NCBI RefSeq assembly: GCF_022953055.1
Contig: NZ_JALJEJ010000007.1
Span: 62,001 to 126,000 of the forward strand
Origin: Mucilaginibacter straminoryzae
GTDB taxonomy: Bacteria > Bacteroidota > Bacteroidia > Sphingobacteriales > Sphingobacteriaceae
Length of the DNA stretch: 64,000 nt
Direction of reading: 5' to 3'
Shown here piece after piece: positions 27,667-36,199 of this stretch. Every line of letters begins with the position of its first letter. The stretch's first letter is position 1. The position numbers were made by a program, and so were the translations under genes. Under the pieces are notes generated by a model, which saw only the letters and a program-made list of their open reading frames with translations, made no database searches and was not told the origin of the DNA.

Positions 27667-28119
27667 CTAGCTGTGTGAAGCTAAACGTTTCCAATCTTCA
27701 AAGCTCATTTCAAATTTAAGCTCTTTTGCGTTATGCGGACCTTTATCTGCCCATCCCTGTCTGCGGTAAAATTGCTCTGCGCGGGTATTAAAAGCAGTGC
27801 TTAGCCAAATGGTTTCGGTAGTTTGTGCAAAATACCAGTTTAGCATCAGGCGATGCAGTTCTTTGCCGATACCCTGGCCTTCGAAATTCGGGTGAACAAA
27901 CAACGCCCAGATATTACGTCCCGTTAGGTCTGCGATGCCGAAGCCTACCACCTCGCTATCTTCAATATACACCCAGCCTTTACCGCGATTGGTCAAATAT
28001 TCTTCGCAATCGGCAGGCGTAACCAGGTTGGGGTCAGACAAGGTATTTTCCCTGACAGCCAACCTTACCCGCATCAGTTGAGGGATATCTTTTAATTGCG
28101 CTTCGCGGTACCACAGCAT
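27667..28119 (-). CDS. GNAT family N-acetyltransferase
   Basis: 150 residues. The acetyl-CoA loop is visible in WALFVHPNFEGQGIGKELHRLML (Q/R-x-x-G-x-G/A form: EGQGIGKE), preceded by VVGFGIADLTGRNIWALF strands and followed by a Cys-less FYRRQGW motif (NTRAEQFYRRQGWADKG) typical of family members. It transfers an acetyl group from acetyl-CoA to an amine; the substrate is unknown. It is transcribed after the Nudix gene with a 17-bp gap, suggesting a two-gene operon. Confidence 0.85.
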   Translation of the reverse strand: MLWYREAQLKDIPQLMRVRLAVRENTLSDPNLVTPADCEEYLTNRGKGWVYIEDSEVVGFGIADLTGRNIWALFVHPNFEGQGIGKELHRLMLNWYFAQTTETIWLSTAFNTRAEQFYRRQGWADKGPHNAKELKFEMSFEDWKRLASHS

Positions 28120-28136
28120 TTGGTGAAGATAAGATT

Positions 28137-28703
28137 TTATGGCTTAAATACCTCGGGGTATTTTAAAGCGGCCATCAGAATGAAGTTCACAGAGTCGGTC
28201 ACGTATATTTTTCCATCCTTCACCAGATCCAAAACTTCCACGGCCGGCATGGTTATTACCTCAATATTTTCGGTAATGTCTAATTGCTGTACAGCGTTAA
28301 ATTCAGCATTAAATAAGATATAACCGTAGGTGAGCTGCCTGGTCTTGGTGGGGTTGTTGGTAATTCGTCCAAGCGGAATCAGCTGTTCTTGTTCTGCTCT
28401 GATCCCCGTTTCTTCCTCTAATTCATTCACGGCAGACTGTAGCAGTGTTTTACCTTTTTGCTGCATGCCGCCGGGTAGTTCGAGTAATATTTCTCCCAGG
28501 GCATGTTTATATTGCCTTACCAGCACAATATGGTTCTCTGGAGTAACGGCTAACACCTGCACTACATCGCCGAGCGGAGAGAAGTAATAGTCGTCGGTAT
28601 GCCCGCCTGGTAATTCCACCCGGTGCCGGATGATGGGGAACCAACTACTTGGTGATACATCCTGTTCTTCCAGTACTTTCCATTTTTGTATACGGTCACT
28701 CAT
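28137..28703 (-). CDS. Nudix hydrolase, ADP-ribose pyrophosphatase-like, with altered Nudix box
   Basis: 188 residues. The layout (VVQVLAVTPENHIVLVRQYKHALGEILLELPGG, then the Nudix box, then LGRITNNPTKTRQLTYGYILFNAE) is that of ADP-sugar pyrophosphatases. The box reads GMQQKGK-TLLQSAV-NELEEETGI. Compared with GX5EX7REUXEEXGU it has Lys in place of the first Glu and Asn in place of Arg, while the metal-binding Glu residues of the ELEEE part remain. The two lost residues normally pair by a salt bridge, so the change looks compensated. Substrate likely a nucleoside diphosphate sugar. Confidence 0.85.
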   Translation of the reverse strand: MSDRIQKWKVLEEQDVSPSSWFPIIRHRVELPGGHTDDYYFSPLGDVVQVLAVTPENHIVLVRQYKHALGEILLELPGGMQQKGKTLLQSAVNELEEETGIRAEQEQLIPLGRITNNPTKTRQLTYGYILFNAEFNAVQQLDITENIEVITMPAVEVLDLVKDGKIYVTDSVNFILMAALKYPEVFKP

Positions 28704-28724
28704 CCCGCTAAAATACGATTAATA

Positions 28725-28955
28725 TCATTTTCGCAATGCGGTTTCCGGTGCAACTACACATAATGCGGATTGCTTTTTGGTTGCACGTAACTCTTTTTTG
28801 GGTACGTTATTGAATGCCGCTGCCCGTGACGAGTTGTTGTTGCATTTGCCCAGCAAGGTGTAAATAATAATGAAGATAACGATAGTGGAAAGGCATCCGC
28901 CACCTAATTTCCTGGCTCCCCAGAATGCGATTAAGGCTCTGAAAAATTTATTCAT
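28725..28955 (-). CDS. Small protein with one transmembrane helix
   Basis: 76 residues: a basic N-terminus (NKFFRALIAFWGARKLGGGC), one membrane helix (LSTIVIFIIIYTLLGKC) and a polar basic tail. It lies 21 bp upstream of the Nudix gene on the same strand and may be co-transcribed. No family recognised; the clean helix and codon use argue that it is real. Confidence 0.55.
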   Translation of the reverse strand: MNKFFRALIAFWGARKLGGGCLSTIVIFIIIYTLLGKCNNNSSRAAAFNNVPKKELRATKKQSALCVVAPETALRK

Positions 28956-29138
28956 ATCCGTTTGGTTTATTGCCTAACATCTAAATTAAAGTATTGGTTT
29001 GCTGTAAGCCAGATGAACTACGTTATGACAGCGCCATCCAGATAGTCATATAGTTGGTTATGAAGGTGATCCTGTTTTTGAAAATTCAGCCTAAATATTA
29101 TTTTTACACCTAATAAAACGACTTTAATTTTACCAACC

Positions 29139-29993
29139 ATGACCATCACTTTTTCATTGACTAATTACCGCCGCGCTGGCCTTGCTATAGCCTGCATTTT
29201 AATTTCTGCAACAGCATTTGCACAGGTAGATACTGTTTACAGCAATAATCAAAAGATTGCTTGTGTAGTAAAAGAGATTACACCGGATGCCGTGAAGTAT
29301 ACCTACCCCGGCGAGGACGTTGTAAATTCCGTTTACAAAAACGCCGTACAGAAAATTGTTTTTAAAAGCGGTCGTGTGCAAACTTTTGCAGAAGCCACTT
29401 CATACAAAAAAGTAATTAATCCTTCTGATTTTGAGAATGTAACCATCACCGCCGTAGAGGGCGAGGTGCGCGGATTGTACAAATTGGGCGATGTGGGAGC
29501 GAAAGCAAAAGGGACAACGGTATTATCTAACCAGGAGCGTGTTAAAGACCGTGCTTACCGCAAAATGAAAATACAGGCGGCAATGCTGGGTGCAAATATC
29601 GTTTACCTTACCGCCCAGCGTACCGAAGGCAATAAATGGGGAACCGAGTATACCGCGGGTTCTACGACTGAGACCAACCTTACCGGCGTAGCCTACTCGA
29701 ACCAGTTGCCTGATTTAGAGCAATTTAAAAAGCTGATAGGTTCACGTACACAATTTCCCATTGGTTATCGATATAAGCTGGGAGCCAGCGACAGTGATCT
29801 GGGTATTGATGAGCTGAACAAGAACTTCAACATCGTATCTGTAAACGCAGATAATGGTATTGTGAAAGTTACCGGTTTTGTGGATGGTGAGAATAACGAC
29901 ACTGTTTACCAATTGGCCGGTTTCAGCGATAAGGGATTCAACGTGGCCTACAAAAAAGGGGCGACTGCTTATAATATCGAAGTACGCTTGTAA
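29139..29993 (+). CDS. Secreted protein of unknown function
   Basis: 284 residues with a signal peptide ending SATAFAQ. The mature N-terminus (DTVYSNNQKIACVVKEITPDAVKYTYPGEDVVNSVYKNAVQKIVFKSGRVQTF) is the short beta domain seen at the start of many Bacteroidota exported proteins. In the middle, RVKDRAYRKMKIQAAMLGANIVYLTAQRTEG recalls the A..lGAN.V helix-strand of RcsF/DUF4156-type lipoproteins. The C-terminal third is unrecognised. No enzymatic motif is seen. It stands alone, ending in a 24-bp palindrome. Confidence 0.75.
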   Translation: MTITFSLTNYRRAGLAIACILISATAFAQVDTVYSNNQKIACVVKEITPDAVKYTYPGEDVVNSVYKNAVQKIVFKSGRVQTFAEATSYKKVINPSDFENVTITAVEGEVRGLYKLGDVGAKAKGTTVLSNQERVKDRAYRKMKIQAAMLGANIVYLTAQRTEGNKWGTEYTAGSTTETNLTGVAYSNQLPDLEQFKKLIGSRTQFPIGYRYKLGASDSDLGIDELNKNFNIVSVNADNGIVKVTGFVDGENNDTVYQLAGFSDKGFNVAYKKGATAYNIEVRL

Positions 29994-30011
29994 TTAGAAT
30001 TCTAATTACAA
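29988..30011. repeat. Perfect 24-bp palindrome across the stop codon
   Basis: TTGTAATTAG-AATT-CTAATTACAA reads the same on both strands and includes the TAA stop at 29991-29993. A second, GC-richer hairpin follows 4 bp later. It could strengthen termination or protect the mRNA end. Confidence 0.7.
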
Positions 30012-30014
30012 AGT

Positions 30015-30050
30015 GAAGGGCCATTCTGTTAGGGATGGCCCTTCGTATTT
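30015..30050 (+). terminator. Intrinsic terminator
   Basis: GAAGGGCCAT (30015-30024) pairs with ATGGCCCTTC (30035-30044) over a 10-base loop and is followed by GTATTTT. Confidence 0.75.
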
Positions 30051-30536
30051 TAAGAATTTTCGCTAATGCACAACGCTGCGTTCAATGTGATTTGTAACTT
30101 TTTTAAATCAAGTCAGCAGCTTTAGAAAACACCCGTATATTGCCATCCCTTAACAGTGGGGTTGAGCAAATAATCAGCAGCAAAAAGAGAGTGAGGGATC
30201 TAAACTTATCATGAGTACTTGGAAATTAAACGCCATCCTTTTTGAAGAAATTTCTTGGCGACGGGCTTTAGCCATAATAAAAAGTAATGGAGCAAGTATG
30301 TTTTTAGTCGAGGCCAAACAATCATTTCAAACTATTGTTTGCTTTATAAGTGCATACCTTTTAATTATCACAGAGCCCGGCCGCATTTGCCCGCCTTAAA
30401 TTTACTTTAACCAATATTATACAGGGGATTGGGGTTTTTCTCAAATTTTTTTTGAATCTGTTTGCGTGTTTAAGTAGCGGATTCTTCGTATCACTACCTA
30501 CTCTTTTTAGATTTTACCGCTAATAAAAATTATTTG
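30051..30536. other. Intergenic region before the PAS kinase
   Basis: I see no convincing gene. A 62-codon ORF at 30211-30399 lacks family resemblance. The AT-rich stretch from about 30420 probably holds the kinase promoter; a TCAAA/TTTGA inverted repeat with a T-rich centre lies near 30440-30455. Confidence 0.45.
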
Positions 30537-33173
30537 ATGAAAAAATTCCAATTAAACGCGGATTTTCCGGCGGAACTTACCCAAACACGCTTTTTCGAAG
30601 CTGTTTTAGCGGCCATGCCGGATTACGTATATGCCTTTAACCGCGACCACCGGTTTGCGTACGTCAACCAGGTGATGCAGGGTCTTTTCGGCGAGAATAT
30701 CCGGCTGATTGGAAAAAACTTTGAAGATCTTGACTATCCAGTTGAGCTTGCCCAAAAATTGCATGGCTACATTGAACAGGTTTTTATAACAGGCGAAACC
30801 GCAGAAGATGAGGTTTTTTATACCAGTCCCACAGGCGTAAGCGCTTATTTCAATTTTTCATGGGGGCCGGTTTTTAATGATAGCGGCGAAGTTGAACTGG
30901 TGGTTGGAATTTCAAGAGATATGACGGAAAGAAGGGAGTTGGAAGAGCGCATCCGTGAAAGCGAAGCCCGGTGGCGCGGATTGATTGAAACGCTGGCGCA
31001 GTCTACCTGGGAAACGGACCCGGATGGCTATGTAGTAAAAGATAGCCCCAGTTGGCGTGCCTATACGGGTCAAACATTAAGCGAATGGTTGGGCGAGGGT
31101 TGGGTGAACGCCATACATCCTTCTCAGCGTACGCCGGCTTTGCAGCAATGGAAAGAGGTGCTAAAAATGGGTAAAGACCTGGATGCGGAGTTAAGTTTGT
31201 ACCATGCTGCTACACAAACTTACCGTTGGACGAATGTAAGAGCAACTCGTGTGTTTGATGAGAAAGGCAACGTAGTCAAATGGGTAGGCATGAATATCGA
31301 TATTGAAGACCGTAAGCGTACGGAAGAGGCTCGTCTGGAAAGTGAAGATCGCTTTCGGTCTTTTGTGGATACTACAACGGATGTGGTTTATCGTATGAGC
31401 CCAGATTGGCGGGAAATGTATCTTTTAAATGGTCGGGGCTTTCTAAAAGACGTTACTCACCCGGATAATACCTGGATAGATGTTTACATTCCGCTGGATG
31501 AGCAAGCTGTGGTTAAGAATACAATAAATAACGCCATCAAGTACAAACACATGTTTGAATTGGAACATCGTGTTAAACGCTCAGATGGTTACGTCGGCTG
31601 GTTGCAATCACGTGCCGTTCCGTTGTTAGATAAAAATGGTGCTATTAAAGAATGGCTTGGGGCATCAACCGATATTACACACCGGAGGAATGTGCAGGAA
31701 GCGCTGCAGAACTTTAATGTGCAATTGGAGCAAGAGGTAGCTACGCGTACCATTGAGTTACAGGAAAACAAAGATCTTTTACAGGTAACGCTGAACAGCT
31801 CATCAGACATGATCCAGGTGTTTAGGGCTGTTCGTGATAAAGATGGAAAAATCATTGATTTTGTATGGGTATTGAATAACCAGGCTGCCGAAGAGATTTA
31901 TGGCGATGTGATAGGGCAGAGTCTGCTACAAAATAATCCGGGCGTAGTTGAACAAGGCATCTTCGACAATTTTGTTAAAGTAACGGAAACGGGTGCTTCG
32001 CTACAGTATGAAAAGCATTATGTTCATGAGCAATTCAATGGTTGGTTTTATCAGTCTGTTATTAAGTTAAATGACGGCGTAGCTACCTGTACAAGAGATA
32101 TCACCGAGCGCAAAGAGGTGGAACTTGCTTTGCAGAAAAGTCATGATCAACTGCAGTCGATCTTCAATACCACGCTGCTGCAGATGTCTATCTTGCAAGC
32201 CATCAGAAATGAAGATGGTGAAATAGATGATTTTTTAATCACCCTGGTTAATAAAGAACTGGAAAAGGAAACCGGCAGAAATGACCTGGTAGGAAAAAGG
32301 TACCTGCACGAGTATCCAGGTGTTAAAGAAGCTGGCCTTTTTGGCCTGATTGTAAAAACCGTTGAAACGGGTGAGCCACAATCCACGGAGTATTATTATC
32401 CGTATGAAGGTTTTAATAAGTGGTTTTCCTGCATGTTTGTAAAGCTGAATGATGGCGTGGTGGCCACCAACCTTGATATCTCTGCCGGTAAGCTGGCCGA
32501 AGAAAAAGTAAGGCAACTGGAATCAGAACAGCAATTGGAAATATTCAGGGCTACGTTAACTACGCAGGAAGAGGAGCGCGGGCGTATTTCTGAAAGTTTG
32601 CACAACGGACTGGGGCAGTTGCTTTACGGGATCAAACTAAGCCTGGATAATGTTGCCGAAGAGGAAGCCACAACTGACCCTGAAAAATTCAGAGGCGATT
32701 TAAAGTACACGCAAAGCCTGTTATCTGATGCAATTAGCGAAACCAGGCGCATCTCGCATGAATTGATGCCCGCTATTTTAGAAGAGTTTGGTTTAAAAGC
32801 TGCGCTGAAGGATGTTTGCGATCAACTGCAAAAAGCAGTAAAGATTTCCCTTTCGTTAAAAGGTTTCAATAACCGGCTGGATAAATACCTCGAGCTGGCG
32901 ATATTCCGCACCGTGCAGGAATTGCTGATCAACGTGGTGAAACATGCGGAAGCGGCAGAAGCAAGGGCAGAATTAACTGCTGCTAACAAGGGGATTAATA
33001 TCCGGGTGAGCGACAACGGTAAGGGGATACAGGCAGATAAAAAAGGCCGCCCGGGTATAGGGTTAGCTTCTATCCGGAATAAAGTTAAACTACTGAATGG
33101 TAATGTGAAGGTGCTTTCCGGGCCTGCTAAAGGCACCACGATAGAGGTGGAGATTCCCTGGGCAAATGGATGA
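30537..33173 (+). CDS. Multi-PAS sensor histidine kinase (HisKA_3 type), orphan
   Basis: 878 residues, no membrane helix, so cytosolic. About five PAS/PAC units follow one another (ends marked by VVGISRDMTERRELEERI, WVGMNIDIEDRKRTEE, WLGASTDITHRRNVQEAL, VATCTRDITERKEVE and VVATNLDISAGKLAEE). A HisKA_3 dimerisation domain follows, with phospho-acceptor His689 in EEERGRISESLHNGLGQLL, then a NarX/DesK-type HATPase (VQELLINVVKHAEA; VSDNGKGI; GIGLASIRNKV). Such kinases pair with LuxR-type response regulators; none is adjacent. The ATG at 30537 is preferred over the TTG just before it. Confidence 0.92.
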   Translation: MKKFQLNADFPAELTQTRFFEAVLAAMPDYVYAFNRDHRFAYVNQVMQGLFGENIRLIGKNFEDLDYPVELAQKLHGYIEQVFITGETAEDEVFYTSPTGVSAYFNFSWGPVFNDSGEVELVVGISRDMTERRELEERIRESEARWRGLIETLAQSTWETDPDGYVVKDSPSWRAYTGQTLSEWLGEGWVNAIHPSQRTPALQQWKEVLKMGKDLDAELSLYHAATQTYRWTNVRATRVFDEKGNVVKWVGMNIDIEDRKRTEEARLESEDRFRSFVDTTTDVVYRMSPDWREMYLLNGRGFLKDVTHPDNTWIDVYIPLDEQAVVKNTINNAIKYKHMFELEHRVKRSDGYVGWLQSRAVPLLDKNGAIKEWLGASTDITHRRNVQEALQNFNVQLEQEVATRTIELQENKDLLQVTLNSSSDMIQVFRAVRDKDGKIIDFVWVLNNQAAEEIYGDVIGQSLLQNNPGVVEQGIFDNFVKVTETGASLQYEKHYVHEQFNGWFYQSVIKLNDGVATCTRDITERKEVELALQKSHDQLQSIFNTTLLQMSILQAIRNEDGEIDDFLITLVNKELEKETGRNDLVGKRYLHEYPGVKEAGLFGLIVKTVETGEPQSTEYYYPYEGFNKWFSCMFVKLNDGVVATNLDISAGKLAEEKVRQLESEQQLEIFRATLTTQEEERGRISESLHNGLGQLLYGIKLSLDNVAEEEATTDPEKFRGDLKYTQSLLSDAISETRRISHELMPAILEEFGLKAALKDVCDQLQKAVKISLSLKGFNNRLDKYLELAIFRTVQELLINVVKHAEAAEARAELTAANKGINIRVSDNGKGIQADKKGRPGIGLASIRNKVKLLNGNVKVLSGPAKGTTIEVEIPWANG

Positions 33174-33235
33174 GAAAGCAATAGATATGACCTGTAGTTT
33201 TCCGGCTTTCGCAGCAAAAAAGTACCTTCGCGGCT

Positions 33236-34291
33236 ATGATTTTTGCTTTAGAAGCCGCCCTCGATCAGTTAGCTATTCACCGTATTGGTAACCCCTTGCA
33301 GGATGAGCGCTATGTGCTAAGCGATAGCACGATCGCTCTTACAGATGAATTGCTGCCACGACTGCTGATGCAGTATTTTCTTTCTCCCTATGAAAAAGTG
33401 AACGAGGTTTACCGCTTTTATCACCCAAGCGACGATCTGAACCTGAACGAGGTGTATCACTTCGCCAAAAAAATATTTGAAGATCAGTCGACTTTCTTAG
33501 AGAATAGCCGCCAGTTGGCCAAGCAATTGTACGAGGTGAGTAATCATCCGAAGATTAAGTCGGGCGAGTTATATGTCGCCTACTTCAATAATGTACAAAT
33601 AGAGGGCGAGCTGATGGACGCCATCGGATTATTTAAATCAGAGACCAAAGAAACCTACCTGAAGGTATTTCCGGAAAAGGAAGGCTTTGGATTGAGTTAC
33701 GAAGAAGAGGCGATCAATATTAACAAACTGGATAAGGGCTGCCTGATCTTCAATACCGAAAGCGAGGAAGGTTACAAGGTTGCCGTGATCGACCAGACCA
33801 ACCGCAACCAGGAAGCTCAGTACTGGAAGGATGACTTTCTGAAGCTCCGCGTTCGCAATGATAATTATAACCAAACTGCTAACGTTTTAGGTGTCTACAA
33901 GCAATTTGTAACCGAAAAGCTCGACGAAGAATTCGAGATGAGCAAAGCCGACAAGATTGATCTGCTGAACCGCTCCATGAAGTACTTTAAAGAGAAGGAT
34001 AACTTCGATATGGATGAATTCGGCCAGGAGGTGATCGGTAATGAGCAGGGGATCGCCTCATTTCTGAATTATAAAAAAAGTTACGAAGACGAGTTTGAAA
34101 CGCCGATACCTGACAGCTTCGAAATTTCAGACGCCGCAGTTAAAAAGCAGGCTCGTGTTTATAAAAGCGTATTAAAGCTCGACAAAAACTTTCATATCTA
34201 CATCCATGGTAACAAAGACCTGATCGAAAAAGGCTTCGACGATGGTAAAGCCATGAACTTCTATAAAGTTTATTTCAAGGAAGAGGCTTGA
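33236..34291 (+). CDS. Nucleoid-associated protein (NdpA/YejK family)
   Basis: 351 residues. The start (LEAALDQLAIHRIGNPLQDERYVLSDSTIAL), the middle SGELYVAYFNNVQIEGELMDAIGLFKSETKETYLKV and the end KNFHIYIHGNKDLIEKGFDDGKAMNFYKVYFKEEA fit the 37-kDa nucleoid-associated protein family. These bind DNA and may affect chromosome organisation; the Bacteroidota role is not well defined. It stands 62 bp after the PAS kinase; a weak TACCTTCG box lies just before the start, so it may have its own promoter. Confidence 0.85.
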   Translation: MIFALEAALDQLAIHRIGNPLQDERYVLSDSTIALTDELLPRLLMQYFLSPYEKVNEVYRFYHPSDDLNLNEVYHFAKKIFEDQSTFLENSRQLAKQLYEVSNHPKIKSGELYVAYFNNVQIEGELMDAIGLFKSETKETYLKVFPEKEGFGLSYEEEAININKLDKGCLIFNTESEEGYKVAVIDQTNRNQEAQYWKDDFLKLRVRNDNYNQTANVLGVYKQFVTEKLDEEFEMSKADKIDLLNRSMKYFKEKDNFDMDEFGQEVIGNEQGIASFLNYKKSYEDEFETPIPDSFEISDAAVKKQARVYKSVLKLDKNFHIYIHGNKDLIEKGFDDGKAMNFYKVYFKEEA

Positions 34292-34296
34292 TTTGG

Positions 34297-34324
34297 AGTC
34301 AAGAGTCAAGAATCAAGAGTTAGG
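34297..34324. repeat. Heptamer tandem array, AGTCAAG type
   Basis: Four 7-bp units in a row: AGTCAAG, AGTCAAG, AATCAAG, AGTTAGG. It starts five bases after the stop of the nucleoid-associated protein gene and is followed by a second heptamer array. Confidence 0.7.
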
Positions 34325-34353
34325 ATGCACGGGGCAGGACAATGGCTATTGGC

Positions 34354-34416
34354 CAATGACTAATGACTAATGACCAATGACCAATGACCAATGCTAATGA
34401 CTAAATGACCAATGAC
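34354..34416. repeat. Heptamer tandem array, YAATGAC type
   Basis: Nine units of CAATGAC or TAATGAC in tandem, one shortened by a base (34389-34394) and one lengthened by an A (34402-34409). The unit length matches the preceding AGTCAAG array although the sequence differs. Non-coding; it resembles the heptameric short tandem repeats known from some bacterial genomes. Confidence 0.8.
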
Positions 34417-34440
34417 CGCCAACCCGACGGCAAAAGAAAA

Positions 34441-34464
34441 AGCCCCTGCGGTTATGCAGAGGCT
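34441..34464 (-). terminator. Terminator of the glutamine synthetase gene
   Basis: AGCCCCTGC pairs with GCAGAGGCT (one mismatch, 6-base loop). On the minus strand it runs into TTTTTCTTTTG. It is 39 bp after the glnA stop. Confidence 0.7.
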
Positions 34465-34502
34465 GGGGGAGTTGTTAGTTAGTTAATTAGTTAAATCAGG
34501 TA

Positions 34503-35513
34503 TTAAACACCTGCAGATTTTACAGTTTTGATAATTACTGCAGCTACTTTGTACGGATCTGCTGCAGAGTTCGGACGGCGGTCTTCCAGGTAACCTTTCC
34601 AGCCTTTTTGTACAGTGTACAGCGGGATACGGATAGAAGCGCCGCGGTCTGATACGCCATAGCTATAATCGTGGATAGAAGCAGTTTCGTGTTTACCGGT
34701 TAAGCGTTGATCGTTATCAGCACCGTAAACGGCAATGTGTTCTGCTACTACAGGGCGGAATGCTTCCAGGATTTTCTTGTAAGTATCTTCGCTGCCAGCG
34801 GTACGCAGGGTAGTGTTAGAGAAGTTAGCGTGCATGCCAGAACCGTTCCAGTCTAATGTACCCAGCGGTTTGCAATGCCAGTTAATTGAAACACCATAGC
34901 TTTCGCCAATTCTTTCCAGCAGGTAACGTGCAACCCAGATCTGGTCACCAGCCTCTTTAGCGCCTTTAGCAAAGATCTGGAATTCCCATTGTCCGGCAGC
35001 AACCTCGGCGTTGATACCTTCTACGTTAAGGCCAGCTTCTAAACATACGTCCAGGTGTTCTTCAACAATTTCGCGACCGAAAGCATTGTTAGCACCAACT
35101 GAACAATAGTATGGGCCTTGCGGACCTGGATAGCCACCAGCAGGGAAGCCAAGTGGTTTATTGGTTTCAGGGTCCCAAAGGAAATATTCCTGCTCAAAGC
35201 CAAACCAGAAATCGTTATCGTCGTCCTGGATGGTAGCACGGCCGTTTGACTCATGTGGGGTACCATCAGAGCTTAATACTTCGCACATTACTAAATAACC
35301 TTCTTTGCGCTGAGGGTCAGGGCAAATGAATACCGGTTTCAGGATACAGTCTGAAGAACCGCCTGGTGCTTGCTCGGTAGAAGAACCGTCGAAGCTCCAA
35401 AGAGGACAATCTTCCAGCTTGCCGCTGAAATCTTTCTCAATTTTTGTTTTACTACGTAAACTTTGTGTTGGTTTGTAGCCATCTAGCCAAATGTACTCAA
35501 GTTTAGCTGCCAT
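34503..35513 (-). CDS. glnA: Glutamine synthetase, type II (eukaryote-like GSII)
   Basis: 336 residues, far shorter than GSI (about 470) or GSIII (about 730). The N-terminal beta-grasp (LEYIWLDGYKPTQSLRSKTK), WSFDGSSTEQAPGGSSDCIL, FGFEQEYFL, GPYYCSVGANNAFGREIVEEH, GINAEVAAGQWEFQ, WHCKPLGTLDWNGSGMHANFS and DRGASIRIP blocks are the GSII active-site segments. It condenses ammonium and glutamate with ATP in the cytosol. It is divergent from the ammonium transporter across an AT-rich 686-bp region, consistent with joint nitrogen control. Type II in this phylum is less common than type III. Confidence 0.92.
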   Translation of the reverse strand: MAAKLEYIWLDGYKPTQSLRSKTKIEKDFSGKLEDCPLWSFDGSSTEQAPGGSSDCILKPVFICPDPQRKEGYLVMCEVLSSDGTPHESNGRATIQDDDNDFWFGFEQEYFLWDPETNKPLGFPAGGYPGPQGPYYCSVGANNAFGREIVEEHLDVCLEAGLNVEGINAEVAAGQWEFQIFAKGAKEAGDQIWVARYLLERIGESYGVSINWHCKPLGTLDWNGSGMHANFSNTTLRTAGSEDTYKKILEAFRPVVAEHIAVYGADNDQRLTGKHETASIHDYSYGVSDRGASIRIPLYTVQKGWKGYLEDRRPNSAADPYKVAAVIIKTVKSAGV

Positions 35514-36199
35514 TTTTCTGCGGATTTATAAAATAAGGGTTATCGATTAATAAATTTCTATAAAATCATGTGAATTTATATACTTTATATTAAAATTCTA
35601 AATTTTTTTTAAATTTTATAATTTAAATAAGGTATTTCCTGATAAAAATAGCAAAAGGCTGCTTCTCTGTGTTATTCTTTCCCTTTAATCAATTTCTGCA
35701 GAATAATCTGTTTCGGGATATATAGCTTGGTGTTCTTTTTACACCAAATTTTATCATTTTCTTAAATCTCTATACCTTATATATATAGTTGCAGGCCAAA
35801 ACTCCCTATTTGGTAGTTGTTTTTTAATAAATTTTCATCAATAAGGTAAAATCTATCGTTTTTGTAGTTGAAAGTTGTGTTGATAACACTGTTTTGTGTC
35901 TGAAAAATCCAAATTTTCTTAAATATTGTTAATGTATTATTAAATAAAATGATTTAAATGTGGTCATATCATTAAAATTATGTCAATAATCCTATTTTTT
36001 GAGTGTTTTAAATTAATAAAATCATAAAAATCGAAATTTGTTAATATTTTGATGTTGATTTTTTAATTTTTATTCATAATTTCATAAAAAACACAATAAT
36101 TAATGTGTGTTGCTTTAAATAAATAAGCCTAAAATTGAAAAAAGCGTAAAATCAACTAACTAAACAACTAATAATTCAACAACTAAAAGCAGATTAATT
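35514..36199. promoter_or_regulatory. AT-rich divergent control region of glnA and the ammonium transporter
   Basis: 686 bp with no ORF and strikingly few G or C. It must carry both promoters. A CTATA-N9-TATAG dyad lies at 35770-35788. I found neither a clear TAnnTTTG box nor a sigma-54 GG-N10-GC element that I would trust. Long leader RNAs are possible. Confidence 0.5.

Noticed and set aside
30211..30399. 62-codon ORF in the gap before the PAS kinase
   Set aside because: No recognisable family, no promoter or terminator support, mixed composition without a coherent secondary-structure pattern.
34354..34416. Possible CRISPR-like array
   Set aside because: Units are 7 bp in direct tandem without spacers, and there are no cas genes.
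35514..36199. Sigma-54 promoter for glnA or amt
   Set aside because: No GG-N10-GC element with a convincing consensus was found; sigma-54 control of these genes is not established for this group.
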